DNA of 64,000 nt from Cordylochernes scorpioides (GCA_030710605.1 CP092868.1:29336011-29400010); one strand, 5' to 3'. Counted from the first letter of the stretch, positions 1 through 10,129 are shown. Program-made: numbers and translations. The notes: a model not told the origin generated them from the letters alone.

Positions 1-624
1 CCAGTCTGCATACTCAGCAGCAGAAACCAGAATCCTAGAAATTGTGACTGGAATGCAGCAAAAAGAATCGTAAGATATCTAAAAACTACTAAAGAACTCG
101 AGCTACGCATATCTAACCAAAAACCTCCCACGCTGGAAGCATACAGTGATGCCACATGGGCAAGCGACAACACCGACAGAAAATCACTAAGCGGAAACTT
201 GCTCCTACTGGGATCAAACCCCATCTCATGGATGACTGGGAAACAAGGTTGCGTATCTCTCTCATCCACCGAAGCGGAACTAATCTCGGCAGCTGAAGCC
301 TCACAAGAACTGTTATGGCTTCTCGACTTGCTAAAGGATCTCGAACTGGAACAGAAAGCTCCAATCTACTTCCACCAAGACAATCAATCATGTCTCAAGA
401 TATGTTCATCCGAAAAAGTGTCTTCTAGAACCAAGCACATCGCAACCAAGATCCATCACCTGAAGGATCTTCAGAAGAAGACAGTGATAAAAATGATCTA
501 CTGCCCAACTGGCGACATGAAGGCGGACATCCTGACCAAGCCGCTACCAAGGGCGACATTTGAGAAGTTACGCTACAACCTCGTGATGTCTCCACATTCA
601 TGCCGGGGATTTGTTGGAAACTGA
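1..624 (+). pseudogene. Ty1/copia Pol C-terminus (RT tail plus RNase H), 5' cut by window edge
   Basis: An open frame runs from base 1 to the TGA at 622-624 (207 codons) and is the last part of a copia-type polyprotein. Near residues 17-30 it shows the W-N-A-x-K-R-I-x-R-Y-L-K signature that ends the copia reverse transcriptase. The RNase H domain follows: AYSDATWASD (catalytic Asp near residue 50), SSTEAEL (Glu near 91) and HQDNQS (Asp near 121). The frame ends with the usual LTKPLPRATFE segment and a short tail. RNase H removes RNA from RNA:DNA hybrids during cytoplasmic reverse transcription. The upstream part lies outside the window, so intactness cannot be judged. Any 3' LTR should follow, but a Tc1-like element was inserted about 140 bp downstream and I could not define the LTR. 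Family call is firm; activity unknown. Confidence 0.9.
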
Positions 625-764
625 ATGCTACGACTACAGCTAGCGCCACATAGGACTAATCATCATCACAACTGTTTGTTTACCTTCTTCTCTATATTAC
701 AATAACTGTTCGCTACCATAACTTTGTTTTTCTTACTAAATGGATAATAAAGATTATTATTATA
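625..764 (+). other. copia 3' flank up to the Tc1 insertion
   Basis: AT-rich non-coding sequence between the copia stop codon and the left end of the Tc1-like element. It may include the polypurine tract or LTR start, but no TG...CA pair or duplicate was found. Confidence 0.4.
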
Positions 765-2183
765 CACTGCGTGACATTGAAAATGGAACACCAAGAAATA
801 GTGGCCAGAAAGTGATGAAACTCGGCAGACAGAGAGAGACAGGGACGAACAATAAGTGATCTTTATTTCAAAATGATAGTCATAATACAGAGCGAGAACG
901 GCTTCGGCTTAGTAGCAAGTAGGACCACCGCGGACGGCGATGCACGCAGCAACACGTCTAGGTAGAGAGTCAATCAGAGTACGGATGGCGTCCTGAGGGA
1001 TGGCTCTCCATTCCCTCTCAACCATTTGCCACAGTTCGTCTTCTGAACGCGGCTGTGGCAAGGCATGCAAACGGCGTCCAATGATGTCCCAGACGTGCTC
1101 GATTGGTGAGAGATCAGGAGAGTACGGTGGCCAGGGAAGCATCTGTACATCTTGCAGAGCTTGTTGGCTAATGCGAGCAGTGTGCGGTCGGGCGTTATCC
1201 TGCTGATAAAGGGCATTGGGTACCCCCTGAAGGTAGGGGAGTGTCACCGGTCGCAGCACATCATCAACGTATCGTTGGGCCGTCATAGTGCCCTGAATAC
1301 GAAGTAAAGGTGACCTGGAATCATACGCGATTGCGCCCCAAACCATGATTCCACGTTGTCGCACGGTGGGGCGTTCCACAATTGCTGCCGGATTGGACCT
1401 TTCTCCACGTCGACGCCACACGCGTACACGGCGACTATCACTGGACAAGCAGAAACGCGACTCATCTGAGAACACGACCCTGTGCCATTCCGTCATCCAC
1501 GTCGATCTAGCCCGGCACCATTCCAAACGTTGGCGCCTATTCGGTGGGGTCAATGGCAGTCTTCTTAGCGGACGGCATGAGTGCAAGCCATTAGCAACCA
1601 ATCGACGGGAAATCGTTCTGGTCGAGATGGAATGATCTAGGGTGTCTTGCACATGTTGCAGGATGGCGGTACAAGTGGCTTGTGGGGCCGCCACTGCTTG
1701 TCGAAGGATACGCCGATCCACACGTGCTGACGTCACTCTGGTTGCACCGAAATTCCTATAAATTGCCACATTTCCTTGTTCCAACCATCTTCTCCACAGT
1801 CGGTGCACCGTGGACGCACCAAGGTGTGTATCAGCTGCGATTTGACGTATGGACCAACCTGCCCTTTTCAGTCCGATCACCATGCCCCTCGTAAAAGCGT
1901 CTGTCTGCTTGAACTGCCTCCGTTTACGATGACCTGGCATTCTCTGTTATTACACGTGTCTTTTGACACAAGAACAAAATTTCTACAATGATTTTCCTTG
2001 AAGAAATAACGACACGAATACTGTCCTTTCTGCAAGTTCCTTCCCTTATATCTTACTCCATGTGCGCACGAGAGCTGCGCATTTTACATCATTTGCATAA
2101 CTCGGTTAGGCGCGTCTACCCTGAAATTTGCATAATTTTCTGGCCACTATTTCTTGGTGTTCCATTTTCAATGTCACGCAGTG
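765..2183. mobile_element. Complete Tc1-like DNA transposon with terminal inverted repeats
   Basis: The two ends are matching inverted repeats of about 45-50 bp, both starting CACTGCGTGACATTG when read inward, and both are flanked by TA (763-764 and 2184-2185), the expected duplicated target. The 1.42-kb interior is filled by one transposase gene on the minus strand. Near-identical ends plus an unbroken gene suggest a young and possibly active copy. It sits downstream of the copia remnant. Confidence 0.95.
909..1940 (-). CDS. Tc1-like transposase, intact, 343 aa
   Basis: Cut-and-paste DDE transposase. Residues 1-120 form a bipartite helix-turn-helix: MPGHRKRRQFKQ, then GMVIGLKRAGWSIRQIA, then ASTVHRLWRRW, followed by a second HTH with TRTISRRLVANGL, which binds the terminal repeats. 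The catalytic domain shows VFSDESRF (first Asp), YQQDNARPHTA (second Asp) and SPDLSPIEHVWD (Glu). By hand count 32 residues separate the last two, close to the DD34E spacing of the superfamily. Length matches full-length Tc1-like proteins (about 340 aa). The Met at 1940 is used because it opens the conserved N-terminal block; the frame is unbroken to the stop at 909. It lies inside matched inverted repeats, so the element looks autonomous. No promoter is recognisable. Confidence 0.95.
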   Translation of the reverse strand: MPGHRKRRQFKQTDAFTRGMVIGLKRAGWSIRQIAADTHLGASTVHRLWRRWLEQGNVAIYRNFGATRVTSARVDRRILRQAVAAPQATCTAILQHVQDTLDHSISTRTISRRLVANGLHSCRPLRRLPLTPPNRRQRLEWCRARSTWMTEWHRVVFSDESRFCLSSDSRRVRVWRRRGERSNPAAIVERPTVRQRGIMVWGAIAYDSRSPLLRIQGTMTAQRYVDDVLRPVTLPYLQGVPNALYQQDNARPHTARISQQALQDVQMLPWPPYSPDLSPIEHVWDIIGRRLHALPQPRSEDELWQMVEREWRAIPQDAIRTLIDSLPRRVAACIAVRGGPTCY

Positions 2184-2230
2184 TATAATCATCAACGTCC
2201 TCATGCCTTCCTACAAGCTGTAATACCTAA

Positions 2231-2715
2231 ATCTTACAACAGAATCATCCAAAAGTATTAGAGCTCTAAGAAGCGGTCTGTCGTATATTTATATTTTAAT
2301 TATATAATATAATATTGTATATAATATATTAATATAATAATAATATTAAATCCACAGATTCTGCGATAATTTGTATATATCATAACATATAATTTATCAT
2401 CATATAATTCGATTGTTAACTTGTAATTCTTAAGCTTGCATCTAATACGGTATAATATAATAAAAGCCATTTAAATAAATAAAGCCTAAAATATATTTCT
2501 ACTTTTAAATCAACCTAAATACACCACACGGTCTGGTGGATTAAATTGGCGAAACCGCTGGGAGGGTTCACCTCTGATGAACTAAGTCCTCCCAATATAT
2601 TTTTCATCGCAATAAGGACAGTAGAAGTTTGTATTGTGTATTAAAGAAACATTCATGCTTTTATATTCTTTCATTTTATATGTATAGATGGCACGTTATT
2701 GCTTTGTGTTAAAAG
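2231..2715 (+). repeat. S1 repeat (subfamily A) split by a 248-bp AT-rich insertion
   Basis: The S1 body starts near 2231 (AGAATCATCC, GAGCTCTAAG, AAGCGGTCTG). It is interrupted at 2281-2528 by AT-rich DNA and resumes at the repeated CGGTCTG (2274-2280 and 2529-2535, a 7-bp duplication). The right part holds GGCGAAACCGCTGGGAGGG, a CTGATGA box at 2571-2577, and the 3' end with GATGGCACGTTATTGCTTTG. Stem II of the hammerhead-like core is decayed here. Confidence 0.75.
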
Positions 2716-2754
2716 TGGCATTTCCAGACCGCTCTCATGAGTATTTGAGGTGAC

Positions 2755-2820
2755 AGAACGCCATCTAGTGAAACAAAAATCAACTAGAATTTGATTTAAG
2801 CTTGTTTCATTTTTTTTACC
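2755..2820 (-). repeat. F2 element scrap with CTCF-like site
   Basis: CGCCATCTAGTGAAAC followed by AAATCAACTAGAATTTG is a diverged end of the F2 hammerhead family described at 7205, 54764 and 62780. No ribozyme core remains. Confidence 0.5.
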
Positions 2821-2844
2821 AACCCAGTTTTCTATATATATATC

Positions 2845-3268
2845 TTATATAAAGAAAAGAGATTTTCTGCTTGTATTTAATTATGATATTAATTGCTTGT
2901 AGAGGAATTATTGGTCATTTTCTTGATTTTGGTTATCTTGAGGATTAAGCTCTGGTGATGCAGTCGTGGTTAAAATCTTGAAAGTATGATAATAAGAATG
3001 TTTTTTTTATCAGTAATTGCTTTAATTGAGATAAAGGAATATATAAAAAAAACAATTTGATAAAAGTACTGCCTGGCTTAAGGCGCAAGAATAAAAATGA
3101 AATACTTATTCACATAATGTACAAAAGGTTGAGCCGGCCAATGGGGAACAACAACAATGTGATTTTATAGGGGAAGCATGGCCTCTGGCGGTCGATTTAA
3201 CAGAGTATTTGGATCTATGAAATATAATTTTTTTTAAATAGAATAATATTTTAATATGACATATATAT
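2845..3268 (-). repeat. Solo-LTR-like repeat (TGTTATAT family), copy 1
   Basis: One of eight copies of a repeat of about 400 bp that starts TGTYATAT and ends ATATAAGA or ATATAACA, as LTRs do. Reading the minus strand it holds ATTTCATAGAT, TCGACCGCCAGAGG, a TATAAAA-type box, GGCCGGCTCAA, ACATTATGTGAATAA, TTAAGCCAGGCAGTAC and CACGACTGCA near its 3' end. No internal coding region accompanies any copy, so these are read as solo LTRs of an LTR element not present here. A MITE origin is not excluded. Confidence 0.6.
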
Positions 3269-3269
3269 T

Positions 3270-3475
3270 ACCGTTATGAGAATTTCAAGATTTCTAAAAT
3301 TTGTTATTTAGTTTAAACATGGGAGGTTTGTTTTATTTTTGTAATAAATAAGTAGTTAGAATATAGTAATATAAAGAAAAAATATATATTTATTACAAAA
3401 ATAAAAAACAAAACTCACATGTTTAAACTAAAAAACAAATTTTATAAATCTTGAAATTCTCATAACGATACTATT
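3270..3475. repeat. Foldback element (about 90-bp arms)
   Basis: CGTTATGAGAATTTCAAG at the left returns inverted as CTTGAAATTCTCATAACG at the right, and the arms match through a GTTTAAACATG segment and an AT-rich centre. It would form one long hairpin. No coding capacity. Confidence 0.7.
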
Positions 3476-3589
3476 TGATACAGAATTAGCTTGCTGTTCT
3501 GACTTAAAATTAAATTCAAAATCTGTATTTCTTAATATTTTACTTTTCCCTATTTTCAAAAAAAAAAAGAATTTACTATTAATATATAT

Positions 3590-3895
3590 ATATTTGGAGA
3601 AAAATAGAGCAATCCATCTTTAATTAATTGGATCGAAATATAATTGATTTATCAATATTTCAGTTGGCTCCACCTAACGTCAATAGAATTTACTAAAATA
3701 TTTTAAACTATGTTCTAGCTTAATGTGGTACACGTTATTTGGCGCTGAGTTTGTTGTTGACATAAATACGTTGTCATACCTTGAAAAAGATTGGCAATCA
3801 GCCAACTGAAATAATGGTAAATAAATTTATGTTTTGATTCAATATATGCCTTTTAATTAAAGATCTATTTATGGATTGCTCTATTTTAAAAAAAT
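3590..3895. repeat. F4 foldback repeat with hammerhead-like fold (right arm best kept)
   Basis: Both arms end in the F4 terminal sequence (ATAGAGCAATCCAT, GGATTGCTCTAT). The right arm carries the hammerhead-like unit at 3777-3820: stem I TACC with GGTA, core TTGAAAA, stem II around TTGGC and GCCAA, then GAA. The left arm lost most of stem II. See the finding on U3-A8 cores. Confidence 0.65.
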
Positions 3896-4235
3896 TGCAT
3901 ATATATGTGCAACAGTGTTATCGCAAACCATTCGCTAACGTTTGAAGAAGTATTGTTTACAAAATATAAAGCAGTGATCGCCTTGAGGGATATTTGATTT
4001 TTTTTTTGAACGTATAAGATGAAACCAACAAACATTTAGACTAAAAATCGAGCTTATTCTTAAGAAATATCATATATATATATTCAAAATGATTAACAAT
4101 AAAAAATTAACAATGGAAAATAGGCTTTTAGAGCGTCATACACTTGTCCAGAAAATAAAAAAACATAATTGAGGCAACACCCACATATATAAACCTAATA
4201 TTTATCAATAAAAAAGGAAAGTAAAAAGGTTGATA

Positions 4236-4345
4236 CAGTAGAATCTGAATAATTTGAAGGTCTTTAATTCGAATATTTATCTTGGTCCTTAGAATTTCCT
4301 ATAAATAGAATTCCCGTTTTTAATTCGATATTTTTGGATAATTCG
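4236..4345 (+). repeat. pogo/Tigger-type MITE fragment
   Basis: It begins ATACAGTAGAATCTGAATAA and continues with an AATTCGAAT-rich segment typical of Tigger-type terminal repeats (CAGT start, TA flank). The matching right end is not obvious, so this is probably one end only. Confidence 0.4.
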
Positions 4346-4469
4346 ATTTTTTTGGTCCTTTCGGGCTTGGAAAAATCAATGTTAGAATATACGTATATAC
4401 ATTTTTTTAAACAAATTCACTTTTAGATACTCTCTTCAAAACAAAACGGATAAGGGGAAAGAGAAAATA

Positions 4470-4925
4470 TATTAACACAAAGCAATAACGCGCCAGATAT
4501 ACATATAAAATGAAAGGATTTAAAAGCACGAATATTTCTTTTATACATAATACAAACTTCTACTGTCCTTACTGCGAGGTAAAAATATATTGGGAGGGCT
4601 TGGCTCATTAGTGGTTAACCCTCCCAGCGGTTTCGCCAATTTAATCCACCAGACCGCTTTTCAGAGCTCTAATACTGTACTGGACGATTCTGCTTATATA
4701 CGCAGCACTGAATGATGGAATCTTAGAAATGTTTTTCAAGAGAACTATGGACATAAGCTTATAAGACAGTAGAATTACATTCAAATATTTGCATCGAGCA
4801 ATGCTCTTCAGCAAACTATAAAGACAAGACCAGTTAGACATAAATTAACACAAAGCAATAACGCGCCATCTATACATATAAAATGAAAGGATTTAAAAGC
4901 ACGAATGTTTCTTATATACTGTTGT
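4470..4925 (-). repeat. S1 subfamily A, full unit plus head-to-tail partial copy
   Basis: On the minus strand, the 3' end of one S1 copy (4925 to about 4848, ending GCTTTGTGTTAA) runs straight into the 5' end of a full copy (TTTATGTCTAACTGG) that continues to 4470. The full unit is about 370 bp. Its hammerhead-like core lies at about 4587-4655, with CTGATGA mutated to CTAATGA and the stems otherwise kept. The junction shows head-to-tail order, as expected if copies arise from a circular or multimeric RNA. Confidence 0.8.
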
Positions 4926-5925
4926 GTATAAAGGTGGGCCTTGTATTTGAGATGATAAGGTATGGGTTGATTTTAAATGTTTTAATTATCTAGGAATGAG
5001 ATTACATAATATAACACACAATAAAAATAAAAGTACATACTTGAGGTGTGACATTGAAGGCGGTAAACAAAGCTTATTCGATTACATCATATATTTACAA
5101 CACAACGTTGTCGAATCTATTTCTAACATTATTAAAAATATATAACATATACATAATACAAACTTCTACTACCCTTATTAATATTATTAATTAATAAAAA
5201 TATATTTTTAATAGACATTGCCTTCAAATATAATAGAAAAACATGTTTTAATATAATAAAGAAATATTTCTAAAGCTTGAACTACAAATTATAATATTAT
5301 AACATTCAAATAATTAGTGATATCTAATAATGAGGCGTTAATAAACATCTTTAAAATAAAGCTATGGAACTTTATTAAGATAAAATGTAAATATTTGACT
5401 TTCATTTCCTTCCAATCTCATTAAAATCTCAACAAGATCGTCAAATGAAAAATATTTTCTTTATTCTCATTGACATTATAAATCAAATATTCTCTTTCAA
5501 CGTTGATTTAACACAAAAATTATTTTAATTAATATCCATTTCCAAGATATAAAATAAATACTATACCTGTAATAAATATATTTTATTATGTATATTCATA
5601 TTATTAGCGTTAAATAGAAATGTAAAATATCCCTCGTTCTATTTATTAAAAACTTCTTTTAAGACTTTTGTGCATTTGTTTTCCCTCTCTTTTCATTTTA
5701 AGCCTAATTTTAGCAGACGAACAAAGAAAAAAAAAGACGCTCTAATTAGCTATTCAGTACTTGAACAAAATACACTAATGATGATGAGTAGTGATAAAAA
5801 AAGGGAGAAAAGTGGATAAACAATTTCGACAATATTTATTTAGAATATTAAATTTTAAAGATAAGGCTTTTGAATTAGCATTAACCTATACATATATATC
5901 ATATAGGGTAGCGGGAGTATGATAT
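4926..5925. other. AT-rich DNA, no feature recognised
   Basis: About 1 kb of AT-rich sequence on which I see no coding frame of substance, tandem repeat or known repeat end. Confidence 0.5.
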
Positions 5926-6035
5926 TCATGTACCAGAAGTGGCATCTCTCCCTTTAATTACGTATCATAATGAGGCCAATTACACTATTATTTTGACGGG
6001 AGAGGTGACCCTTGTCTCTTTAGACAAATATATAT
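5925..6035. repeat. Inverted-repeat remnant (GGGAG / CCCGTCA family)
   Basis: GACGGGAGAGGTGACCC and TTGTCTCTTTAGA match sequence around the F3 element at 35 kb and at 23.2 kb. The left side here is diverged. Confidence 0.4.
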
Positions 6036-6084
6036 GTGTTAAAAAAAACAACAAAAAATAAATATATAAACGAAATAAGTTGAA

Positions 6085-6180
6085 TAAACGTTTAGTTTTT
6101 TTTTCCACTAGATGGCGCTCTGCCATCTAGAAATGCTCATGTGAACCTGGTCAGGATATGCCTTTTTTTGTTTTTAATTA
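6085..6180 (+). repeat. F2 element 3' part with CTCF-core-like site
   Basis: TAAACGTTTAG, then CCACTAGATGGCGC (6105-6118), then the ATGCTCATGTG and GGTCAGGATATGCC tail that ends F2 copies. The hammerhead part is missing. Confidence 0.65.
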
Positions 6181-6339
6181 TATATATATAATTGAAAACA
6201 AAAAAGGTAATCCCTTAATTATATATATACACAAGTATATTGAATAATGCTTTTGTGTATATTTATAAATAGAATCGTTGATATAATATATGTAGTAATG
6301 TAGTTGTTGTATCTTGTTGGATGAATGCAGTGTGGCATG

Positions 6340-6560
6340 TTGGTTTGCAGTCGTGGTGGCCACAATGATTAGAGTGGTTTCAGGCGAGATTGGGATTACA
6401 CAAAAGGACGAAGCATGTTGGATGGCACCATAGAGATGGCGAGCGAGTGAGTGTAGCCGACACCGGTCAGGGGAGAACTGTCAATCGTGTCTCAAAGCAG
6501 ACTAATCTGTTTGCGTAAGAAGGGGGCATACCCGACTTGTTTTTCGGACCCTTTTCCGGC
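6340..6560. other. Unassigned higher-GC segment
   Basis: A local rise in GC amid AT-rich DNA (GCGAGCGAGTGAGTG, CCGGCGCCGACTG). No frame or repeat was recognised. It may be a decayed element or a scrap of unique host sequence. Confidence 0.3.
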
Positions 6561-6821
6561 GCCGACTGTAATTCACTCGATTTTATATGTCACTTTGGCA
6601 ATTACATATACACATCTATACAATACATGGAGACATATTGGAATATATTACAACATATATGTATATTAAATATTCAAATAAATATAAATTTATAATACTA
6701 CCAAATCCATTTATGTTCAATAAACATCACGCAAATATTATTTCAAAATAAATTTAAGATTTTTAATTTCTTAAAATTTGAACAATCTATAAAAGTTTAT
6801 TCGCTTGATTGCTTTAGTTCT

Positions 6822-7037
6822 TATAAGGTTATCCCAAAAGTTCGTGTTTTTCTTAAAATGTTGTTTTTCTTATTACTTGGTCAATAATATTATTACGGCG
6901 AATACATAATAATATACATCATACAATTACGTTATACATAATACAAAGACATTATATATAACGACGAATAATATTATGGCAAATAATATTGGTATTTCAA
7001 TTTTTTGTAAATGTTTACGAACTTTTGGGACAACCTT
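6822..7037. mobile_element. Mariner-type MITE
   Basis: Ends are inverted repeats: AAGGTTATCCCAAAAGTTCG at the left and CGAACTTTTGGGACAACCTT at the right. The interior is about 170 bp with AATAATATTATTACGGCG and is non-coding. A second copy with a nested insertion lies at 59052-59585. Ends of this type belong to mariner-like elements. Confidence 0.75.
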
Positions 7038-7051
7038 GTATTTACCATCTA

Positions 7052-7074
7052 GGGGGGGGGGGGGGGGGGGGGGG
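7052..7074 (+). repeat. Run of 23 G
   Basis: An uninterrupted homopolymer of G next to a mariner-type MITE end, in otherwise AT-rich DNA. It could form stacked G-quadruplexes. Its true length may be uncertain from sequencing error. Confidence 0.8.
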
Positions 7075-7204
7075 AGGTTAGGTTCGATACTGACAAGTCA
7101 GCTTATTTTTTTACATCTACAATCATGGACACAACTAAAGGAAATGGTAACATTTGAGAGAGATGGAGATGAATAGATAGAATTTCCGAAAGAATAAAAA
7201 TGGC

Positions 7205-7617
7205 GAATATAGAATAAATAGATATATAAAAAATAAAAATGGCATATCCTGACCAGGAGAACATGTGCTTTACAGAAGGCAGAGCGCCATCTGGTGGAAC
7301 AGAAATCAACTAAACATTGAATTAGCCTGTTCAATTACTTGATAAATCAAGAAAAGTCATCCACGAACGCGTTTCGCGCTTTTGGCGTTCGTCAGCGTGA
7401 AGTAGGCTGTACCACTGCGACCAAAAATATTTTTTTGGTCCCAGAGGCTTCTTGAAAAACCAACAAATGGGTATTTAAGGCCAAACTTGCGTAAATACGT
7501 TAACACATGAAAAAATGAAAGAAAAAATAAAAGATTAAAAGGGTCAGGTGTTGAAATCAAAAATAAAAATGGTATATCCTGACCAGGATCACATGTGCTT
7601 TACAGAAGGCAGAGCGT
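7205..7617 (-). mobile_element. F2 retrozyme-like element, head-to-tail 1.2 copies
   Basis: The unit start GGCATATCCTGACCAGGA occurs at 7241 and again (GGTATATCCTGACCAGGA) at 7571, a period of 330 bp in the same orientation. One full unit holds a GCGCCATCTGGTGG site (7284-7297), the hammerhead (7361-7401, minus) and the ACCAAAAATATT, GCGTAAATACG segments. The second copy is cut at about 7617. Head-to-tail hammerhead units of this size match animal retrozymes or the pseudo-LTRs of Penelope-like elements. No protein is encoded. Confidence 0.75.
7361..7401 (-). ncRNA. Hammerhead ribozyme, type I (F2)
   Basis: On the minus strand: stem I TCACG pairs with CGTGG (one wobble), core CTGACGA, stem II CGC and GCG around CAAAA with an A-C mismatch at its base, then GAA, a palindromic stem III ACGCGT, and T as the cleavage-site base. 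All conserved core bases are present; position 7 is C, which is variable in the family. The weak base of stem II may lower activity. Confidence 0.75.
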
Positions 7618-7619
7618 AT

Positions 7620-8155
7620 ATAAATAGAGAAAATGGAATTTATTTGTACCTGGGAAGAACCATGTGGCACGATTCAATTTATAATCTAAACATAACTGTC
7701 TGTATATATCAAATGTTTTAAGATATCTATAAAGTGAAAAATATTTTAATGTACATGCTTTTTATATATTTTATTGATATTCTAAAAATACTTACGAATC
7801 TGATAAAACGAATGGAGATTTTTAAAACTACTTTGTGTTTTTTTATTCCACTATTTCACGTGAATGATCGATTTTATTGAGCATGAAGATGAATATTGAG
7901 GTACATTCATCGCTATATGAATAATTTTAGTTAACCATGATATATTATGATAATAAAATTGATTAAAAACCACCGTGAGTTGTTTTTTTAAATATAAAGT
8001 ATAACCTGCATGAGAGGATATTTCCTATAGTGGCTTTCTCTCTCTACAAAGGAGTAAAGAAATTTACTAGAGTGATTGGCAAAATGCATCGTTATGATAC
8101 ATAATAAAGGGAGAGGTATTACTATAGGTAAATGAATATCATTCTCCCGCAACTT
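7620..8155. other. AT-rich DNA, nothing recognised
   Basis: No coding frame or repeat end was seen beyond short AT-rich tracts. Confidence 0.4.
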
Positions 8156-8159
8156 TATG

Positions 8160-8400
8160 TTATACTATAGCTTAAAGTTTGGTCCTTGCCAACTAACCAG
8201 CTTAAACACCTTTTTGATAAATTCGACCGATTCCATAACCTCTTTCGTAGGATGTTATGAAATTGAAGCCGTCCCTGTACTGATGAGGGTCATAGCCTGA
8301 AATCATTGTATATAGGCTGGTTTCTTTATGAAATTTCATGAACTGGTGTTGTAGCCTATTGCTTATTGCAACTAGTAAAGTTTTTTTAATAGAGTAATAA
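8160..8400 (+). repeat. F3 hammerhead element, diverged copy
   Basis: GGTCCTTGCCAACTAACCAG and GGTGTTGTAGCCTATTGC flank the ribozyme in the same order as in the F3 elements at 35.2-35.5 kb (TTTGCCAGCTAACACC, GGTGTTGTGGCTTTGTCAC). Confidence 0.65.
8274..8316 (+). ncRNA. Hammerhead ribozyme, type I (F3)
   Basis: Stem I CCTGTA pairs with TATAGG (6 bp, one wobble). The core is CTGATGA exactly. Stem II GGGT pairs with GCCT around a CATA loop, then GAA. Stem III is the short ATCATTGT, and the cleavage-site base is A. Compared with F3 at 35 kb, stem I changed on both strands yet still pairs, which supports the fold. Confidence 0.75.
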
Positions 8401-8520
8401 ACATAATGCATATAAAAAAGGAAAAAAGTACCTTTTTGAGCACATGAATATAATCCTCCCACAAACTTTATATTAAACACAAATATATATTTAGATAAAG
8501 AATTCTTCCTGAATTGAAAT

Positions 8521-8962
8521 TAGACGAAAAACATGGTGAAGGAAGACGAGTTTATTTTATTGATGCATAGGTGCAAGCTTTCGGGTAAAAATCCTTCAAC
8601 AGGCGAGCGCGACTTATAAGAACTATGGTACAAATGGTAGGAAGGAATATATATATGTGACAATATAGTGGTAATAATGTGGTGAGGAGAGAAATAATCA
8701 CACGACGAGTTGGTAGAGCAATAACCCAGGCAGCCAGCCGAGAGAGAGAGAGAGCGAGGTTCTATCACTGCTGAACGACCGTTTTTGTCTGCCCCGCCAC
8801 CCCCCTAACTATTCAAAAATAGTCCTCAGGTGTTGACGGGCGGGCCACATTTGCCGCCCCTTTGGAATGTCGCTGCTTTCTCAATTGACCGGACTTTACA
8901 TCCCATCTCTCTCTGGGATGGCTCTAGGTTTGTTTTATTATTCCTGGAAGAGTATATATTAT

Positions 8963-8999
<37 letters not shown>

Positions 9000-9075
9000 G
9001 AAAGTTTTTAAACTATTTATATATATATAACAAACATAAAAGAAACTCGTCTTCCTTCACCATGTTTTTCGTCTA
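8521..9075. mobile_element. Element with 34-bp inverted ends and a CTGTTGA...CGAAAG hairpin (F5)
   Basis: AGACGAAAAACATGGTGAAG at the left returns inverted at 9042-9076. Just inside the left end, on the minus strand, lies CCTGTTGAAGGA, a short hairpin, then CGAAAGCTTGC, resembling a hammerhead with A6 changed to U. The interior holds a (GA)n tract, a GC-richer part near 8780-8860 and a (TA)n run near 8968-8996. No coding frame. Confidence 0.55.
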
Positions 9076-9079
9076 AATA

Positions 9080-9600
9080 TATATGTTATGATTATAATGT
9101 TTTGATTTCGGAATGATAAAGAACTGAAGGTGCAGTCGTGATAATAGGAAAGTATAAAAATAATTATTTACTTATTTATTAGTTTTTATTTTCAATTACT
9201 TGGAAATAATTACACATTAAATATTTTTCACGGTAATATAGAATTTATAAAATGAATTCTATATTCGTGAATTCAAAAATAGGTAGGTTAACTATACATA
9301 TTTACAACAATATTCAAAAAGTGTTATGTTCTAAATCTATGGTCAAAAAATGTAGAACAGTCAATGAATGAAAATAAAATTTAAGTTTTTAAAAAATAAA
9401 AGATTGGATTTTAGATTATATACTGGTATATATATTAATAACCCACCGACACGCTTCGTAGACCAATTAAAGGAACTCACTGGCTTAACGGTTTCCGAGA
9501 TGGTACATGGAGCTTAAGACAGAGATGGTTGATGTCGTGTTTGGAATGTAATACATACAGTGGGCCACAACGTTTGATCAGGAATAAAATGATTAAATAT
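9080..9600. other. AT-rich DNA, nothing recognised
   Basis: No coding frame or family repeat was identified. Confidence 0.4.
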
Positions 9601-9965
9601 ATTAATAAATAACGAATGAAGACATTAAAACGCTAATGTTTCTTTTCGCAAATAAATCAAACTTCTACTGTCCTTACTGAGATGAGAAAATATTGATTAA
9701 ATACAATTTCTAAGATTCCACCCTTCATTGTAGCATATCAAATCAGAATGATTCAATACAATATTAGAGCTCTAAAGAAGCTGATTGGTAGAAAATTGAC
9801 GAAACCGCTGGGAGGGTTCACCACTGATGAACCAAGCCCTCCCAAGATTTTTTCATTGCAGTAAGCCCAGTAGAAAGTTGGTTTATTTGAGAAAAGAAAC
9901 ATTCGCGTCTTAATATCTTTATTCGTTATATATAGATGGCGCCTTATTACTTTGTATTAATTATA
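9600..9965 (+). repeat. S1 subfamily A copy in a composite foldback
   Basis: A minus-strand S1 3' end (9615-9690) is followed by a plus-strand S1 body from about 9690 (GATTCCACCCTTCATTG) to 9962 (GATGGCGCCTTATTACTTTG). The core is at about 9783-9850. CTGATGA and GAAACC are kept; stem III is degenerate. Confidence 0.7.
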
Positions 9966-9974
9966 TCAATAAAT

Positions 9975-10125
9975 TACAATGCATTAGCGTGCCATCTGTT
10001 ATCAAAATTTGAAACTATTATAGACGCGTATGATTCTTTTTAATCAAAGTAAATATTGTTTATTTTTAAAGAGAACCATACGCGTCTATAATAGTTTCGA
10101 ATTTTGATATCAATACATATTGGTA
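9975..10125. repeat. S1 subfamily B foldback end pair
   Basis: Inverted copies of the S1-B 3' end (GCCATCTGTTATCAAAATT ... GAATTTTGATATCA, with GACGCGTATG and CATACGCGTC) meet head to head. The central core has been lost. Confidence 0.7.
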
Positions 10126-10129
10126 AAAA

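Noticed and set aside
8521-8620. F5 motifs (CTGTNGA with CGAAAGCT) as hammerheads
   Set aside because: All copies have U at position 6 and stem I pairs poorly. Shared ancestry with hammerheads is possible but I do not call a ribozyme.
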